From the NCBI GenBank assembly GCA_028278645.1, contig JANQDZ010000101.1, forward strand, positions 1 to 44,418: 44,418 bases of DNA, in the 5' to 3' direction. The notes beneath the pieces are model-generated. The model saw nothing but the letters and a program-made list of their open reading frames with translations. It did not search any database and had not been told where the DNA came from. Each line of letters starts with the position of its first letter. Within the stretch, counting starts at the first letter, position 1. Source of the stretch: Longimicrobiales bacterium (GTDB taxonomy: Bacteria > Gemmatimonadota > Gemmatimonadetes > Longimicrobiales > Gaopeijiaceae). Below are positions 8,655 to 17,681 of the stretch, piece by piece. A program made the position numbers and the translations under genes.

Positions 8655-9566
8655 CTACCCGTCCCCGTGCGGACGGATGGCCCAGTTGAGCTTGTTACGG
8701 AGGGTGCTGAAGAATGTCTGCCCGGGGATACGAACCAGGTTCACCCTGGGCTCAGCCTGCTGAATAATGACCGCTTCTTCGTCGGAAAGCTCGGTGGCTT
8801 CCTGGCCATCGACGGTAAGCACCAAGGTCCCGGCCCCATCCAGTCGAAGGACGGTAAGGGTCTCTTCCGCGGAGATGACGAGAGGCCTCACCGCAAGAGT
8901 ATGGGGGCAGATCGGCGTAACGGTGATACAGTTCATTCCGGGTGCTACAATCGGCCCCCCTGCTGATAGGGAGTAAGCTGTGGATCCGGTGGGAGTGGAG
9001 AGGACGACCCCGTCTCCGGAGAACCCGCCGATCTCTTCCTGCTCTTCCCCTTCACCTACCAGCAGCTCAAGGCGAGTGACCCGGGCCATTCCCCTCTTGT
9101 GAATGACAAAGTCGTTCAGAGCCAGGTATCGAGCTCTTGGTTTCCGGTCTGTCCCCACCACTCTGGCTTCGAGGGTGGACCGGGAGTCCAGCACGTACTC
9201 GCCCCGGAAGAGTTGGTCCAAGGCGTCCTCGACCTCGTCCTTGTTCACGGAAGTGAGGAATCCCATATGGCCGAGGTTGATCCCGAGGACAGGTATACCC
9301 CTTTCCGCCACCAACCGGGCACCCCAAAGGAGTGTCCCATCCCCACCGAGAGTGACCAATAAATCGACCCCGTTATCCAGCGTCCCTTCGATTTCTGGCC
9401 CAGGGAGGTCACCGGGTTGAAGCATACCCTGGAATACCACCTCGACCCCGTGGGTTTCACAAACGGTCAGCAGCCGGTCCAACACGGACTTGAGTCCAGG
9501 TTGGTCTGTTTTTCCTACCAGGCCTAAGCGCCTGAACGGGCGGTCGGCCGAGGGGTCGTTCGTCAT
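8655..9566 (-). CDS. nadK: NAD kinase
   Basis: A 303-aa enzyme that phosphorylates NAD+ to NADP+ in the cytoplasm. The signature GGDGT appears in LVTLGGDGTLLWGAR, followed by LGINLGHMGFLT, the conserved ND of LNDFVIHK, and the Gly-rich STPTGSTAYSLSAGGPI segment that binds nucleotide. The ATG overlaps the dxs stop (ATGA), so the two are translationally coupled. The pairing with dxs and recN is a known conserved neighbourhood in many bacteria. Confidence 0.97.
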   Translation of the reverse strand: MTNDPSADRPFRRLGLVGKTDQPGLKSVLDRLLTVCETHGVEVVFQGMLQPGDLPGPEIEGTLDNGVDLLVTLGGDGTLLWGARLVAERGIPVLGINLGHMGFLTSVNKDEVEDALDQLFRGEYVLDSRSTLEARVVGTDRKPRARYLALNDFVIHKRGMARVTRLELLVGEGEEQEEIGGFSGDGVVLSTPTGSTAYSLSAGGPIVAPGMNCITVTPICPHTLAVRPLVISAEETLTVLRLDGAGTLVLTVDGQEATELSDEEAVIIQQAEPRVNLVRIPGQTFFSTLRNKLNWAIRPHGDG

Positions 9567-11506
9567 GAGACGGTCTCTCGGGGAGCCTCGAGCACAGAGT
9601 CGACTTCCGGCAGCGGTGCCACACCCATCATCTCCCTCACCCAGAGTTCGATCCCTTCTGCGTCGAGATCGACTTCCCGAAGGAGCACGTCCCTGCCTCC
9701 ATGCGCCACAAATTCGTCAGGGATCCCCAGGGTCCTCATTCTGACACCGGCACCCTCCACCATCTCCTTCATTTCCCGGGCCAGGTAGGCGCCAAAGCCG
9801 TTCACCACGGCCCCCTCCTCCACTGTCAGGAGATAGGAATGGGAGGTCAGGACGTCCCTGAGGACTGCCTCGTCGTACGGCTTCATGAAACGACAGTTCA
9901 CCACCGTCGCGTCGATCCCGTCGGCCGCTAGCCCCTCGGCTGCTTTCATGGCTTCGAGGACCATGGTACCGACGGCCAATATGGCCACGTCGGGGCCCCG
10001 GCGGAGAACCTCCCAGGAGGCGTAAGGGATATCCGGGATCTCGGAAATATGGGGAACGGCTTCGGGCACGGAATCCCTGGGCCACCGGACCGAGAACGGT
10101 CCCGAATCGTGGTTTACTCCGCACCGAAGGAGAGCGAGCATCTCCGACCCGTCTTTCGGGGCCGTGACCGTCATGCCTGGCACCGTCAGCATGTAGTTGA
10201 TGTCGAAGGTGCCGTGGTGGGTGGGGCCGTCTGCACCGGCGACGCCGGCCCGATCCATAGCAAAAACCACCGGAAGCTCCTGGAGGGCAACGTCATGAAC
10301 GACGCCGTCGTAGCCCCGCTGGAGGAAGGTGGAGTAGATCGCCACCACCGGCCGAATGCCCTCGGTTGCCAGGCCGGCGGCAAAGGTCACGCCGTGACCC
10401 TCAGCAATCCCCACATCGAAAAAACGGTCAGGATGGGTCTTTTCGAAGAGGTCGGTGCTCGTACCATCCCGCATGCCAGCGGTGATGGCCACCACCCGTG
10501 AATCCATCTCCCCCAGCTCCACCAACCCCTTTCCGAAGACCTTCTGATACCGAGGAAGCCCCCCTCCACCGGCTTTGGTGGCGTTTCCGGAGTCCTTGTC
10601 GAAGGGCTTGGCAGCGTGCCATTTGAAAGGATCCTCCTCCGCCGGCTCGAATCCCTTCCCCTTTTGGGTAAGGACGTGGACCAGGATGGGCCCTCGCATG
10701 TTCCTCACCGCACTGAGCCTTTCCACCAAGGCATCGAGATTATGGCCTTCGATTGGCCCGACGTACCTGAATCCCAATTCCTGGAAGAGCATGCCAGGCA
10801 TGAAGATGTTCTTCACGCTCTCATCCACTTTATAGGCGAAATGCTCCATCGCCTCACCGAGGCTGGACGGCACCCGGTGAATGAGTTCTTTCACTTCCCG
10901 CCGAACCCTGTTGTACATGGGGTTCGTGATCATGCTGGTCAGGTATTTGTTCATCGCACCCACGTTAGGCGCGATGGACATCTCGTTGTCATTCAGTATG
11001 ACGATGAAGTTTCGTCCGGTATGTCCGGCGTTGTTGAGGGCTTCATATGCCAGGCCACACCCCATCGCCCCGTCCCCGATGACTGCGATCACGGAGAAAT
11101 CGTCCCCGTTCAAGTCACGGGCTACCGCCATGCCCCATGCGGAGGAGATGGACGTGGCCGCGTGGCCTGCCCCAAAAGCGTCGTATTCCGATTCATCCCG
11201 CCGACAGAAGGGGGCGAGACCGCCCTTCTTCCGAATGGTGGGGAGTTGGTCGTTTCGGCCGGTGAGGATCTTGTGGATGTATGCCTGGTGGCCCGTGTCC
11301 CAGACGACCTTGTCTCTGGGCGTGTCGAACACGTGGTGTAAGGCGACGGTCAACTCTGCGACGCCTAGGCTGGCGCCGAAATGGCCCCCGACTTCGGAGA
11401 CCACGTCGATATGCCGCTCCCGGGCCTCCTGGGCCAGCTGGTGCAGCTCCTGACGGGAAAGGCCCTTAATGTCCCTGGGGGTTTTTACCCTTTCGAGGAC
11501 TCCCAC
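9563..11506 (-). CDS. dxs: 1-deoxy-D-xylulose-5-phosphate synthase
   Basis: A 647-aa thiamine-diphosphate enzyme that condenses pyruvate and glyceraldehyde 3-phosphate, the first step of the MEP isoprenoid route. Landmarks are HFGASLGVAELTVALH and WDTGHQAYIHKIL, then the ThDP motif GDGAMGCGLAYEALNN...LNDNEMSI, and the transketolase middle domain with DRAGVAGADGPTHHG. The start is GTG, with AGGAG 9 nt upstream. It lies 96 bp downstream of ispA, so precursor supply and prenyl elongation genes sit together. The gap has a weak hairpin followed by six T, a possible terminator after ispA. Confidence 0.97.
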   Translation of the reverse strand: MGVLERVKTPRDIKGLSRQELHQLAQEARERHIDVVSEVGGHFGASLGVAELTVALHHVFDTPRDKVVWDTGHQAYIHKILTGRNDQLPTIRKKGGLAPFCRRDESEYDAFGAGHAATSISSAWGMAVARDLNGDDFSVIAVIGDGAMGCGLAYEALNNAGHTGRNFIVILNDNEMSIAPNVGAMNKYLTSMITNPMYNRVRREVKELIHRVPSSLGEAMEHFAYKVDESVKNIFMPGMLFQELGFRYVGPIEGHNLDALVERLSAVRNMRGPILVHVLTQKGKGFEPAEEDPFKWHAAKPFDKDSGNATKAGGGGLPRYQKVFGKGLVELGEMDSRVVAITAGMRDGTSTDLFEKTHPDRFFDVGIAEGHGVTFAAGLATEGIRPVVAIYSTFLQRGYDGVVHDVALQELPVVFAMDRAGVAGADGPTHHGTFDINYMLTVPGMTVTAPKDGSEMLALLRCGVNHDSGPFSVRWPRDSVPEAVPHISEIPDIPYASWEVLRRGPDVAILAVGTMVLEAMKAAEGLAADGIDATVVNCRFMKPYDEAVLRDVLTSHSYLLTVEEGAVVNGFGAYLAREMKEMVEGAGVRMRTLGIPDEFVAHGGRDVLLREVDLDAEGIELWVREMMGVAPLPEVDSVLEAPRETVS

Positions 11507-11602
11507 GTAGGTACACTCCTTTGAAACAAGACCTAATCCTGAAAGTTATCCAAAAAACACCTAAACAGGCACCCTGCTTCCCCCTGGGCGGCCAGGTGCG
11601 CT

Positions 11603-12514
11603 CTACCGTTTCCTTTCGACGATGTAGCGGGCCAGGGCTTCCAGTTCCGGAGACGCCAGCCCACCCGCTTTTAGCGCATCCACCCCGGCTGAAACCAGCT
11701 CCCTCGCTTTGCGACCTGCCTCCTCGACGCCAAAGAGGGACACATAGGTCGATTTCCCGAGCTCGGCGTCCGAGGGGTTTTTTCCCAGTTCCTCCGCCGA
11801 TGCGGTGGCATCCAGCACGTCGTCCGCAATCTGGAACGCGAGCCCAATGGTCGCCCCATAGCGGTCCAATCCGTCCAGCCCCTCCGGGGGAACATCAGCC
11901 GCGATCCCACCCATCCTCAAGGAAGCGCGAAGGAGAGCCCCGGTCTTTCTCCGGTGGAGATCATCGAGTTCGGGGGCTCCTAGCTCCTCCTCTTCCCCGA
12001 GGAGGTCGAGGACCTGTCCACCAACCATTCCACCACCCCCCGAAGCCCGGGAGAGCTCCCCGACCAGGTCCCGCCGGACGGGTTCCGGGATCCCCATGGA
12101 TTCGGCGGCCCGGTAAGCTTGTAGGGAGGCGCCGGGGATCAGGAGGGTTCCTGCCACGGTTGTGCGCTCCTCACCATGGACCCTGTGAGTCGTGGGTTCC
12201 CCCCGACGGAGGTCAGCATCGTCCATGCAGGGGAGATCGTCGTGCATCAGCGAGTATGCGTGGATCAGCTCCAGGGAGACTGCCAGGTCGTAGATCGCCG
12301 GGTCCGTCCCCCCCGCCGCCCGGTATGCCGCCACACAGAGGATGGGGCGGAGGCGTTTTCCACCGCCGGTGACACCGTGTTGGAAAGCGCCACGGAGTTG
12401 ATCCGGCACCTTGGGGCCCAGCTGGGCTAAAGCCCTCCCCAGAGCGTCCTCAACCCTTTCCCTCTCCACAGACAGGAACTCCTTGAGGTCCGACGCGGAA
12501 AAGGCGGACGTCAT
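11603..12514 (-). CDS. ispA: Polyprenyl diphosphate synthase (FPP/GGPP type)
   Basis: A 303-aa class I trans-prenyltransferase. It has GKRLRPIL, the first Asp-rich motif inside MHDDLPCMDDADLRRG, and the second, DDVLD, in AFQIADDVLDATAS. These bind allylic diphosphate through magnesium and add IPP units. Chain length (C15 or C20) cannot be fixed by reading. The ATG overlaps the xseB stop (ATGA). Product would feed quinones, undecaprenyl carriers and possibly the squalene/phytoene-synthase-like enzyme at 33 kb. Confidence 0.93.
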   Translation of the reverse strand: MTSAFSASDLKEFLSVERERVEDALGRALAQLGPKVPDQLRGAFQHGVTGGGKRLRPILCVAAYRAAGGTDPAIYDLAVSLELIHAYSLMHDDLPCMDDADLRRGEPTTHRVHGEERTTVAGTLLIPGASLQAYRAAESMGIPEPVRRDLVGELSRASGGGGMVGGQVLDLLGEEEELGAPELDDLHRRKTGALLRASLRMGGIAADVPPEGLDGLDRYGATIGLAFQIADDVLDATASAEELGKNPSDAELGKSTYVSLFGVEEAGRKARELVSAGVDALKAGGLASPELEALARYIVERKR

Positions 12515-12783
12515 TCCTCGGCCCCGTCGAAGGGCCTGGTACCTGCCTCGTCCCCGTCGCCCAGGAGTTCCTCCACCCGAAGCTCCGCCGCGGCCAGAGT
12601 TTTCTCCGCTTCTTTAACGTGGCCCACACCTTCCTCGAAGAGAGCCAGAGCCCGGTCCAGCTCCAAGTCTTCGCCTTCAAGTTGGCCAACGATCTCTTCC
12701 AACCGGCGAAGTCGGGACTCCAAGGTTTCCTTTCCGGTTCCAGCACCCCCCACAGGGTGTTCTTTCCCACCGGGATCATTCAT
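12511..12783 (-). CDS. xseB: Exodeoxyribonuclease VII small subunit
   Basis: A 90-aa subunit that binds XseA to form exonuclease VII. The family core is seen in LESRLRRLEEIVGQLEGEDLE followed by LDRALALFEEGV. The start was set at the ATG at 12783, which overlaps the xseA stop by 8 bp; an upstream in-frame extension would lie inside xseA and looks unneeded. The C-terminal tail (GDGDEAGTRPFDGAEE) is acidic and longer than in short homologues. Confidence 0.93.
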   Translation of the reverse strand: MNDPGGKEHPVGGAGTGKETLESRLRRLEEIVGQLEGEDLELDRALALFEEGVGHVKEAEKTLAAAELRVEELLGDGDEAGTRPFDGAEE

Positions 12784-14098
12784 CACGATCGACCTCATCA
12801 GGTTCAACGTCTCTCGTTTCAGCCCGGATCCGCCCATCTAGGATCCGCAGCTGAAACTCTTCTCCAACCACGAAGTCCCCCGTATTCCTCAGGACCGTCC
12901 CGTCGTCCGAATGGGGGACTGCATACCCTCTTTTCAACGTGGATAGGGGAGAAAGCGCATCCATCTTTTCTCCGAGGCGAAGAAGAGAATATCGCCGGGT
13001 TTGGAGAACTTCACGAATCCGCCGGTACATCTGCGCCTGGGCGTCGGAAACCCGCTTCCTTCTGGGAGGAACCAGGTTGGATGCGGACCGTGCCAGCGCC
13101 CGTCCGGCTTCCCTGAAAGCCCCTTTGGGCCCATCGACGCTTCGCCGGAGGCCTCGTCCCAACCGGGTGCTGGCTCCCTTGAGGTATCGCACCAACTCCT
13201 CCATTTCCGGTGCCACGGCCTCGGCTCCCGCGGAAGGTGTGGGGGCCCGAAAATCTGCGACCAGGTCGGAGATTGTCACGTCCACTTCGTGTCCAACGGC
13301 CGAAATCACCGGGACCGGGCTATCAGCAATGGCCCTTGCCACAGGCTCTTCATTAAAAGCCCAGAGGTCCTCAAGGCTCCCGCCTCCCCTTCCCACGATC
13401 AGGACGTCCACCAGACCGCTGCCGGTGAGGGTTCTCACAGCCTTGGCGACCTCGGCTGATGCACCTTCGCCTTGGACCCGGGCTGCCCTGACCACGACCC
13501 GGAGCCATGGCGCCCGACGGCGTAGCACAGTGAGAATGTCCTGGATCGCCGCCCCGGTGGGGCTGGTTACCACGCCCACCACTTGAGGGAATCGGGGGAG
13601 AGGACGTTTCCGTTCCGGGAGAAGTAACCCTTCTTCGTCGAGCCTCTTTTTGAGCCGCTCGAACGCCAGCTTCCAGAGCCCTTCGCCCTCTTCCGCATCG
13701 AGCCTTCTCGTCGAGAGCTGGTACTCGCCCCGCGCTTCGTAGAGGGTGAGCCGGCCGAAGGCCCGTATCTTCATCCCCTCTTCCGGATCCATCGGGAGCT
13801 TCGCAGCCTCGCCTTTCCACATGACGCAGCGCAGCTGGGCCTTCTCATCTTTGAGCGTGAAGTAACAATGACCCGATGCTGCCCGCGTCCAATTGGCTAC
13901 CTCCCCCATGACCCACAGGGGTGGAAGGGACTCCTCCAGTAGAGACCGGACGGCCTTGTTGATGTCTGAGACAGACCAAACCGCAGGTTCCGAGATCGCC
14001 GGCTCAGCTTCGGGGGGGGTAGGGGCCTCCGCCGAGGAAGCGGAGCCTTTCGGCTCCCCTTCCCCATCCGGAGGGATGTCGAACAGATCCAGGTTCAC
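12776..14098 (-). CDS. xseA: Exodeoxyribonuclease VII large subunit
   Basis: A 440-aa catalytic subunit that trims single-stranded DNA to oligonucleotides. An acidic Pro/Glu-rich N-terminus of about 35 residues precedes the OB-fold (VWSVSDINKAVRSLLEE, LWVMGEVANW, GHCYFTLKDEKAQLRCVMW). The catalytic domain shows VVTSPTGAAIQDIL, LIVGRGGGSLEDLWAFNEE and SAVGHEVDVTISD. A helical region and the conserved LKRGYAV segment follow. The start is GTG with GGGA close upstream, 37 bp after folD. Confidence 0.96.
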   Translation of the reverse strand: MNLDLFDIPPDGEGEPKGSASSAEAPTPPEAEPAISEPAVWSVSDINKAVRSLLEESLPPLWVMGEVANWTRAASGHCYFTLKDEKAQLRCVMWKGEAAKLPMDPEEGMKIRAFGRLTLYEARGEYQLSTRRLDAEEGEGLWKLAFERLKKRLDEEGLLLPERKRPLPRFPQVVGVVTSPTGAAIQDILTVLRRRAPWLRVVVRAARVQGEGASAEVAKAVRTLTGSGLVDVLIVGRGGGSLEDLWAFNEEPVARAIADSPVPVISAVGHEVDVTISDLVADFRAPTPSAGAEAVAPEMEELVRYLKGASTRLGRGLRRSVDGPKGAFREAGRALARSASNLVPPRRKRVSDAQAQMYRRIREVLQTRRYSLLRLGEKMDALSPLSTLKRGYAVPHSDDGTVLRNTGDFVVGEEFQLRILDGRIRAETRDVEPDEVDRDE

Positions 14099-14135
14099 AC
14101 GGTTCCCTGAAGCATCCTTCCTTCGTGCGATGTGA

Positions 14136-15032
14136 CTACTCCTGGATTCCAGCTTGGCGGACGCCGGCGTCCACCGTGTTGCACATGAGCATGGTGATGG
14201 TCATGGGACCGACGCCACCGGGGACCGGAGTGATGGCGGAGGCGACGTCCTTCACCTCGTCGAAGGCCACGTCCCCGACCAGACGCCAACCCCGCTCTCT
14301 GGTGTCGTCATCAATCCGGTTTACACCGACGTCGATGACCACCGCCCCGGGCTTGACCATGTCAGCCTTGACCATTTCCGGCCATCCGATGGCGACGATC
14401 AGGATGTCGGCAAGGCGGGTGACCTCACCCAGGTCAGGGGTCCGGGAATGGCAGGTTGTGACGGTAGCGTTCCCACCGGGAGCTTTCCGCAGGAGGAGCG
14501 AGCCCATGGGTCGACCCACGATATTGGACCGCCCCACGATCACACAGTGCTTCCCGGAAGGGTCATTCCCCGAGCGGACCAACATCTCCACCACCCCTGC
14601 CGGCGTGCAGGGCGCGAGAACCTCGGTTTCCCCGGTGGAGAGCTTGCCGACGTTCACTGGGTGGAACCCGTCCACATCCTTTGCCGGATCGATGGCCAAC
14701 AGGACCTTGGACTCGTCCATGTGCTTTGGAAGCGGAAGCTGAACGAGAATCCCGTGGATCTCCGGATCGGCGTTCAGACCCTCGATGAGGCCGAGGAGCT
14801 CATCCTCCGGGATGTCCGCCTCGAGGGTGATCTGGCGGGAATAGATCCCCATCTCCTTGGCGGCCTTGTTCTTCATGCCAACGTAGCTCTGACTGGCCGG
14901 GTCTTCACCGACAAGCACGGTAGCCAAACCGGGCGTGAAGTCATAGTTCTCTTTCAAAGCGGCCACCCGTTCAGTGGTTTCTCCCCGAATGGCCTGTGCA
15001 ATTTCCTTCCCAGAGATGATCTCGGCGCTCAT
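14136..15032 (-). CDS. folD: Methylenetetrahydrofolate dehydrogenase/cyclohydrolase
   Basis: A 298-aa bifunctional FolD interconverting 5,10-methylene- and 10-formyl-tetrahydrofolate with NADP. Motifs: SYVGMKNKAAKEMGI with the catalytic Lys, ILVQLPLPKHMDE, KDVDGFHPVNVGKL, and the Rossmann segment VIVGRSNIVGRPMGSLL. The ATG at 15032 was preferred over a TTG 36 bp upstream because AGGGA lies 8 nt before it and homologues start there. It heads folD-xseA-xseB-ispA. The 149-bp gap upstream holds a GCCCCCT/AGGGGGC hairpin with no T-run. Confidence 0.96.
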   Translation of the reverse strand: MSAEIISGKEIAQAIRGETTERVAALKENYDFTPGLATVLVGEDPASQSYVGMKNKAAKEMGIYSRQITLEADIPEDELLGLIEGLNADPEIHGILVQLPLPKHMDESKVLLAIDPAKDVDGFHPVNVGKLSTGETEVLAPCTPAGVVEMLVRSGNDPSGKHCVIVGRSNIVGRPMGSLLLRKAPGGNATVTTCHSRTPDLGEVTRLADILIVAIGWPEMVKADMVKPGAVVIDVGVNRIDDDTRERGWRLVGDVAFDEVKDVASAITPVPGGVGPMTITMLMCNTVDAGVRQAGIQE

Positions 15033-15181
15033 GTGAATGTCCCTATCTCGATGCTCTTCAAAGTTCAACCCGGGCCTTCAACCGGATCTCTCGGGGCCAA
15101 ACCCGGGCAAGACACGGGAGGGAAGATAACGCTTTCTCTGGCTCTGGACTGCCCCCTGATGCAGAGGGGGCGGAGGGGAGA

Positions 15182-15565
15182 TCAAGGGGTGAGGCCCAGC
15201 CACTCCCGGCACTCGGCGCGATCCCAAAAAACCCGCGTATGACGCCGCCCTCCCTTCGACTCCCTGAGGGACTGATAGAGGCGGGATACACCCATCCCCC
15301 TGGATTCAGAAACGAGGATGGCAATCTTGACTGGATCAGCGGCCGGATCGGTGGCGGCAGCGGCGGCCGCGACGCTGGAGAGGCCGGTATAGGTCAGGTC
15401 TTGTACGTCGGCTTCGGAGAGATCGAAGAGCTCGTCGTAGCCTCCGAGATCGCCTCCACTTAGATAGTCATGGACATATTGGAGGAGTTCCTCATCCGTC
15501 ACGACCCCTTCTCCCGCGACCCGGATCATCTTTTTGTCGACATCCACCACGACGCGTAAAGGCAT
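15182..15565 (-). CDS. STAS/SpoIIAA-like small protein
   Basis: A 127-aa soluble protein. The pattern of a first strand (LRVVVDVDKKMIRV), an alpha-helical VVTDEELLQYVHDYL segment, YDELFDLSEADVQDL, and a late VKIAILVSESRGMG strand resembles STAS/SpoIIAA-like proteins that sense or bind partner proteins. No catalytic motif is evident. It sits 30 bp after rny and may be cotranscribed with it. The family assignment is tentative. Confidence 0.6.
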   Translation of the reverse strand: MPLRVVVDVDKKMIRVAGEGVVTDEELLQYVHDYLSGGDLGGYDELFDLSEADVQDLTYTGLSSVAAAAAATDPAADPVKIAILVSESRGMGVSRLYQSLRESKGGRRHTRVFWDRAECREWLGLTP

Positions 15566-15595
15566 AGGAGGATCCTCGAGAGGAAAAAGCCCCTT

Positions 15596-17164
15596 TTATC
15601 GGGCGAAGTCCACCGCTCTGGTTTCCCGGATGACGACCACCTTGATCTGACCGGGGTATTGCAGCTCCCCTTCGATCTTTCTTGCCACCGCTTCAGAGAT
15701 CTGCGCCATCTCCTGGTCCGACACCCTCTCCGGCTGGACCATGACCCGGAGCTCCCGTCCGGCTTGGATCGCAAAGCAACGCTCGACGCCCGAGTGCTCA
15801 GTAGCAATCTCCTCGAGCTTCTCCAGGCGCTTTACGTAACCCTCGAACATCTCCCGCCGGGCCCCGGGGCGGGATCCGCTGATGGCGTCGGCCGCCGTGA
15901 CCAAAAAGGTCTCCGGGAAATGATGCGGCTCCTCATCGTGGTGGGCTTTGATGGCGTTCAGGACCACGTCCGGCTCCTTGTGCTTCTTGCACAAGCGCCA
16001 TCCCAACTCGACGTGGGTCCCTTCCTGCTCGTGGGTTAGTCCCTTCCCCACGTCGTGAAGCAACCCGGCGCGCTTGGTCATCTGGATGTCCAAGCCCATC
16101 TCGGCCGCCATGTTTCCGGCCAAGATGGCCACCTCTCGTGCGTGGGCCAGCTGGTTCTGACCGTAGGAGGTCCGGAACTTGAGTTGGCCCAGGACCTTCA
16201 CGATTTCTGGATGGACGTTGTGGATGCCGAGGGAGTAGAGAACCTCCTCGGCGGCCTCCCGCATGCCCTCCTCCACCTCTTTCTCACTCTTGGCCACCGT
16301 TTCCTCGATCCGGCCCGGGTGGATCCGACCGTCCTCGATGAGCTTCTCGAGGGCGATTCGCGCCACTTCCCGTCGAACCGGATTAAACCCGGACAGGACG
16401 ACTGCTTCGGGCGTGTCGTCGATGATGACGTCCACCCCGGTGGCCTGCTCGAAGGCGCGGATATTCCGGCCCTCCCGCCCGATGATCCTCCCTTTCATCT
16501 CATCGGAGGGGAGCTGGACCACGGAGACCGTGGTCTCGGCGGTCTGATCTGCTGCCATCCTCTGGATGGAAAGGGCGAGGATCTTCTTGCCCTCCCGGTC
16601 AGCCGTGCGAGCCGCTTCCTCTTTTATGTCCCGGAGGTCCTTGGCTGCTTCGGCTTTCGCCTCGTCCAGAATGGCGTCCATCAGTTGCTTCTTAGCGTCC
16701 CCGCTGGAGAGGCCGGCTAAGCCCTCCAGGCGCTCTCTGGCCTCCGTCTCCAACGCCTCAACGTTTTGTTTCCGATCCCTGAGCGACTGCTCCATCCGGT
16801 CCAACTCACGCGCACGGTTCTCCTGGTTTCCTTCCCGCTCGCTCAGGCTGTCGAATTTCCTGTCCAGGAACTCGGACCGTTCGTCGTGCCTTCGTTCCAG
16901 CCGTTCGATCTCCTCCCGGCGTCGATCCTCCTCTTTCTCCCATACTTCCCGAAGCCGGAAAGCATCCTCCTTCCCGGAGAGGAGAGCGGACTCTTTGAGG
17001 CTCTCGGACTCCTCTTTCGCTTTTCTCAAGATCTGGGAGGCTTCGTCTCTGGCGGCTTCACGCTCCCGCGCCTGCCGGGCCCGTTCCCGGCCTCTGCCGA
17101 AAAGGAAGCCTGAAACAGCAAGCACAGCGGCGACGACCGCCAGCGCGATATCCAGGGGATTCAT
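15596..17164 (-). CDS. rny: Ribonuclease Y
   Basis: A 522-aa membrane-anchored endoribonuclease that starts mRNA decay. One N-terminal transmembrane segment (IALAVVAAVLAVSGFLF) is followed by a long charged coiled coil (about 25-190). The KH domain (GRIIGREGRNIRAFE, GVDVIIDDTPE) comes next, then the HD domain (LLHDVGKGLTHEQEGTH, AIKAHHDEEPHH) and the C-terminal GRELRVMV domain. Length is typical. A hairpin sits directly before its ribosome binding site. Confidence 0.97.
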   Translation of the reverse strand: MNPLDIALAVVAAVLAVSGFLFGRGRERARQAREREAARDEASQILRKAKEESESLKESALLSGKEDAFRLREVWEKEEDRRREEIERLERRHDERSEFLDRKFDSLSEREGNQENRARELDRMEQSLRDRKQNVEALETEARERLEGLAGLSSGDAKKQLMDAILDEAKAEAAKDLRDIKEEAARTADREGKKILALSIQRMAADQTAETTVSVVQLPSDEMKGRIIGREGRNIRAFEQATGVDVIIDDTPEAVVLSGFNPVRREVARIALEKLIEDGRIHPGRIEETVAKSEKEVEEGMREAAEEVLYSLGIHNVHPEIVKVLGQLKFRTSYGQNQLAHAREVAILAGNMAAEMGLDIQMTKRAGLLHDVGKGLTHEQEGTHVELGWRLCKKHKEPDVVLNAIKAHHDEEPHHFPETFLVTAADAISGSRPGARREMFEGYVKRLEKLEEIATEHSGVERCFAIQAGRELRVMVQPERVSDQEMAQISEAVARKIEGELQYPGQIKVVVIRETRAVDFAR

Positions 17165-17181
17165 CTATGCACTCCGAAACC

Positions 17182-17220
17182 CGGACGCATCAGGCGTCCG
17201 AAGGGTGGGCGATGGTTATA
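17182..17220 (-). promoter_or_regulatory. rny upstream hairpin and weak promoter
   Basis: CGGACGC (17182-17188) and GCGTCCG (17194-17200) form a perfect 7-bp hairpin ending about 18 nt before the rny ATG, next to the CGGAG ribosome binding site. TATAAC lies just upstream (17215-17220 on the minus strand) with only a poor -35 box. The hairpin could affect ribosome access; this is inference. Confidence 0.35.
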
Positions 17221-17280
17221 CGATCCCCCGCTACACACGTAACGATCACAGGGGAAAGGCCAAAAGCCACTGAAACAATA

Positions 17281-17357
17281 GGACTTACGGCACCGCAAAA
17301 TCAAGGAACTTCATGCCGAGGCTCGGGCAGCCCCGGTGGGCCCAGCGTTTTGAGTCC
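17281..17357 (-). ncRNA. Candidate structured RNA between zapA and rny
   Basis: Directly after the zapA stop the minus strand can fold. GGACT (17353-17357) pairs with AGTCC (17281-17285), CAAAA pairs with TTTTG, and inside them is an 8-bp hairpin CCGGGGCT-GCCCG-AGCCTCGG. 6S RNA genes often lie next to zapA, so a 6S relative is one candidate, but I do not recognise a 6S consensus. It could also be only a 3' end stabiliser of the zapA mRNA. Confidence 0.3.
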
Positions 17358-17681
17358 CTACTTCTTGGAGTCACCTACGTCGGGATCTTCAAGGGCCCCC
17401 TCCAACCGGAAGAGCAGAGATTCGGCCCTTTTTGTCTGGGTTTCCCTTACTTCTTCAACCTGGGCCCGGGCCTGAAACATCTCATCGGTGATGGAAAGGG
17501 CGGCCAAAATGGCAGCTTTGTGGCTCTCGATGAGCCCGAGTTGGCTTCTGATCTCTGAAATCCGGTCGTCCACCCACTCCGCACACTTCTTCGTGTACTC
17601 CGGTTCCACATTTGCCCGGATCGTATGGTCTTCCCCTCCGATTCGGACTGTGACCGGACTTCTGTCTTGTTCTTTTGCCAT
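17358..17681 (-). CDS. zapA: Cell division protein ZapA
   Basis: A 107-aa FtsZ-ring associated protein. The N-terminal domain (VTVRIGGEDHTIRANVEPEYTKK) and the following helix (VDDRISEIRSQLG, AILAALSITDEMFQAR) match ZapA, which bundles FtsZ filaments. Its ATG overlaps the preceding stop by one base (TGATG). A coiled-coil protein upstream and pheT further up make a common zapA neighbourhood. Confidence 0.9.
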   Translation of the reverse strand: MAKEQDRSPVTVRIGGEDHTIRANVEPEYTKKCAEWVDDRISEIRSQLGLIESHKAAILAALSITDEMFQARAQVEEVRETQTKRAESLLFRLEGALEDPDVGDSKK

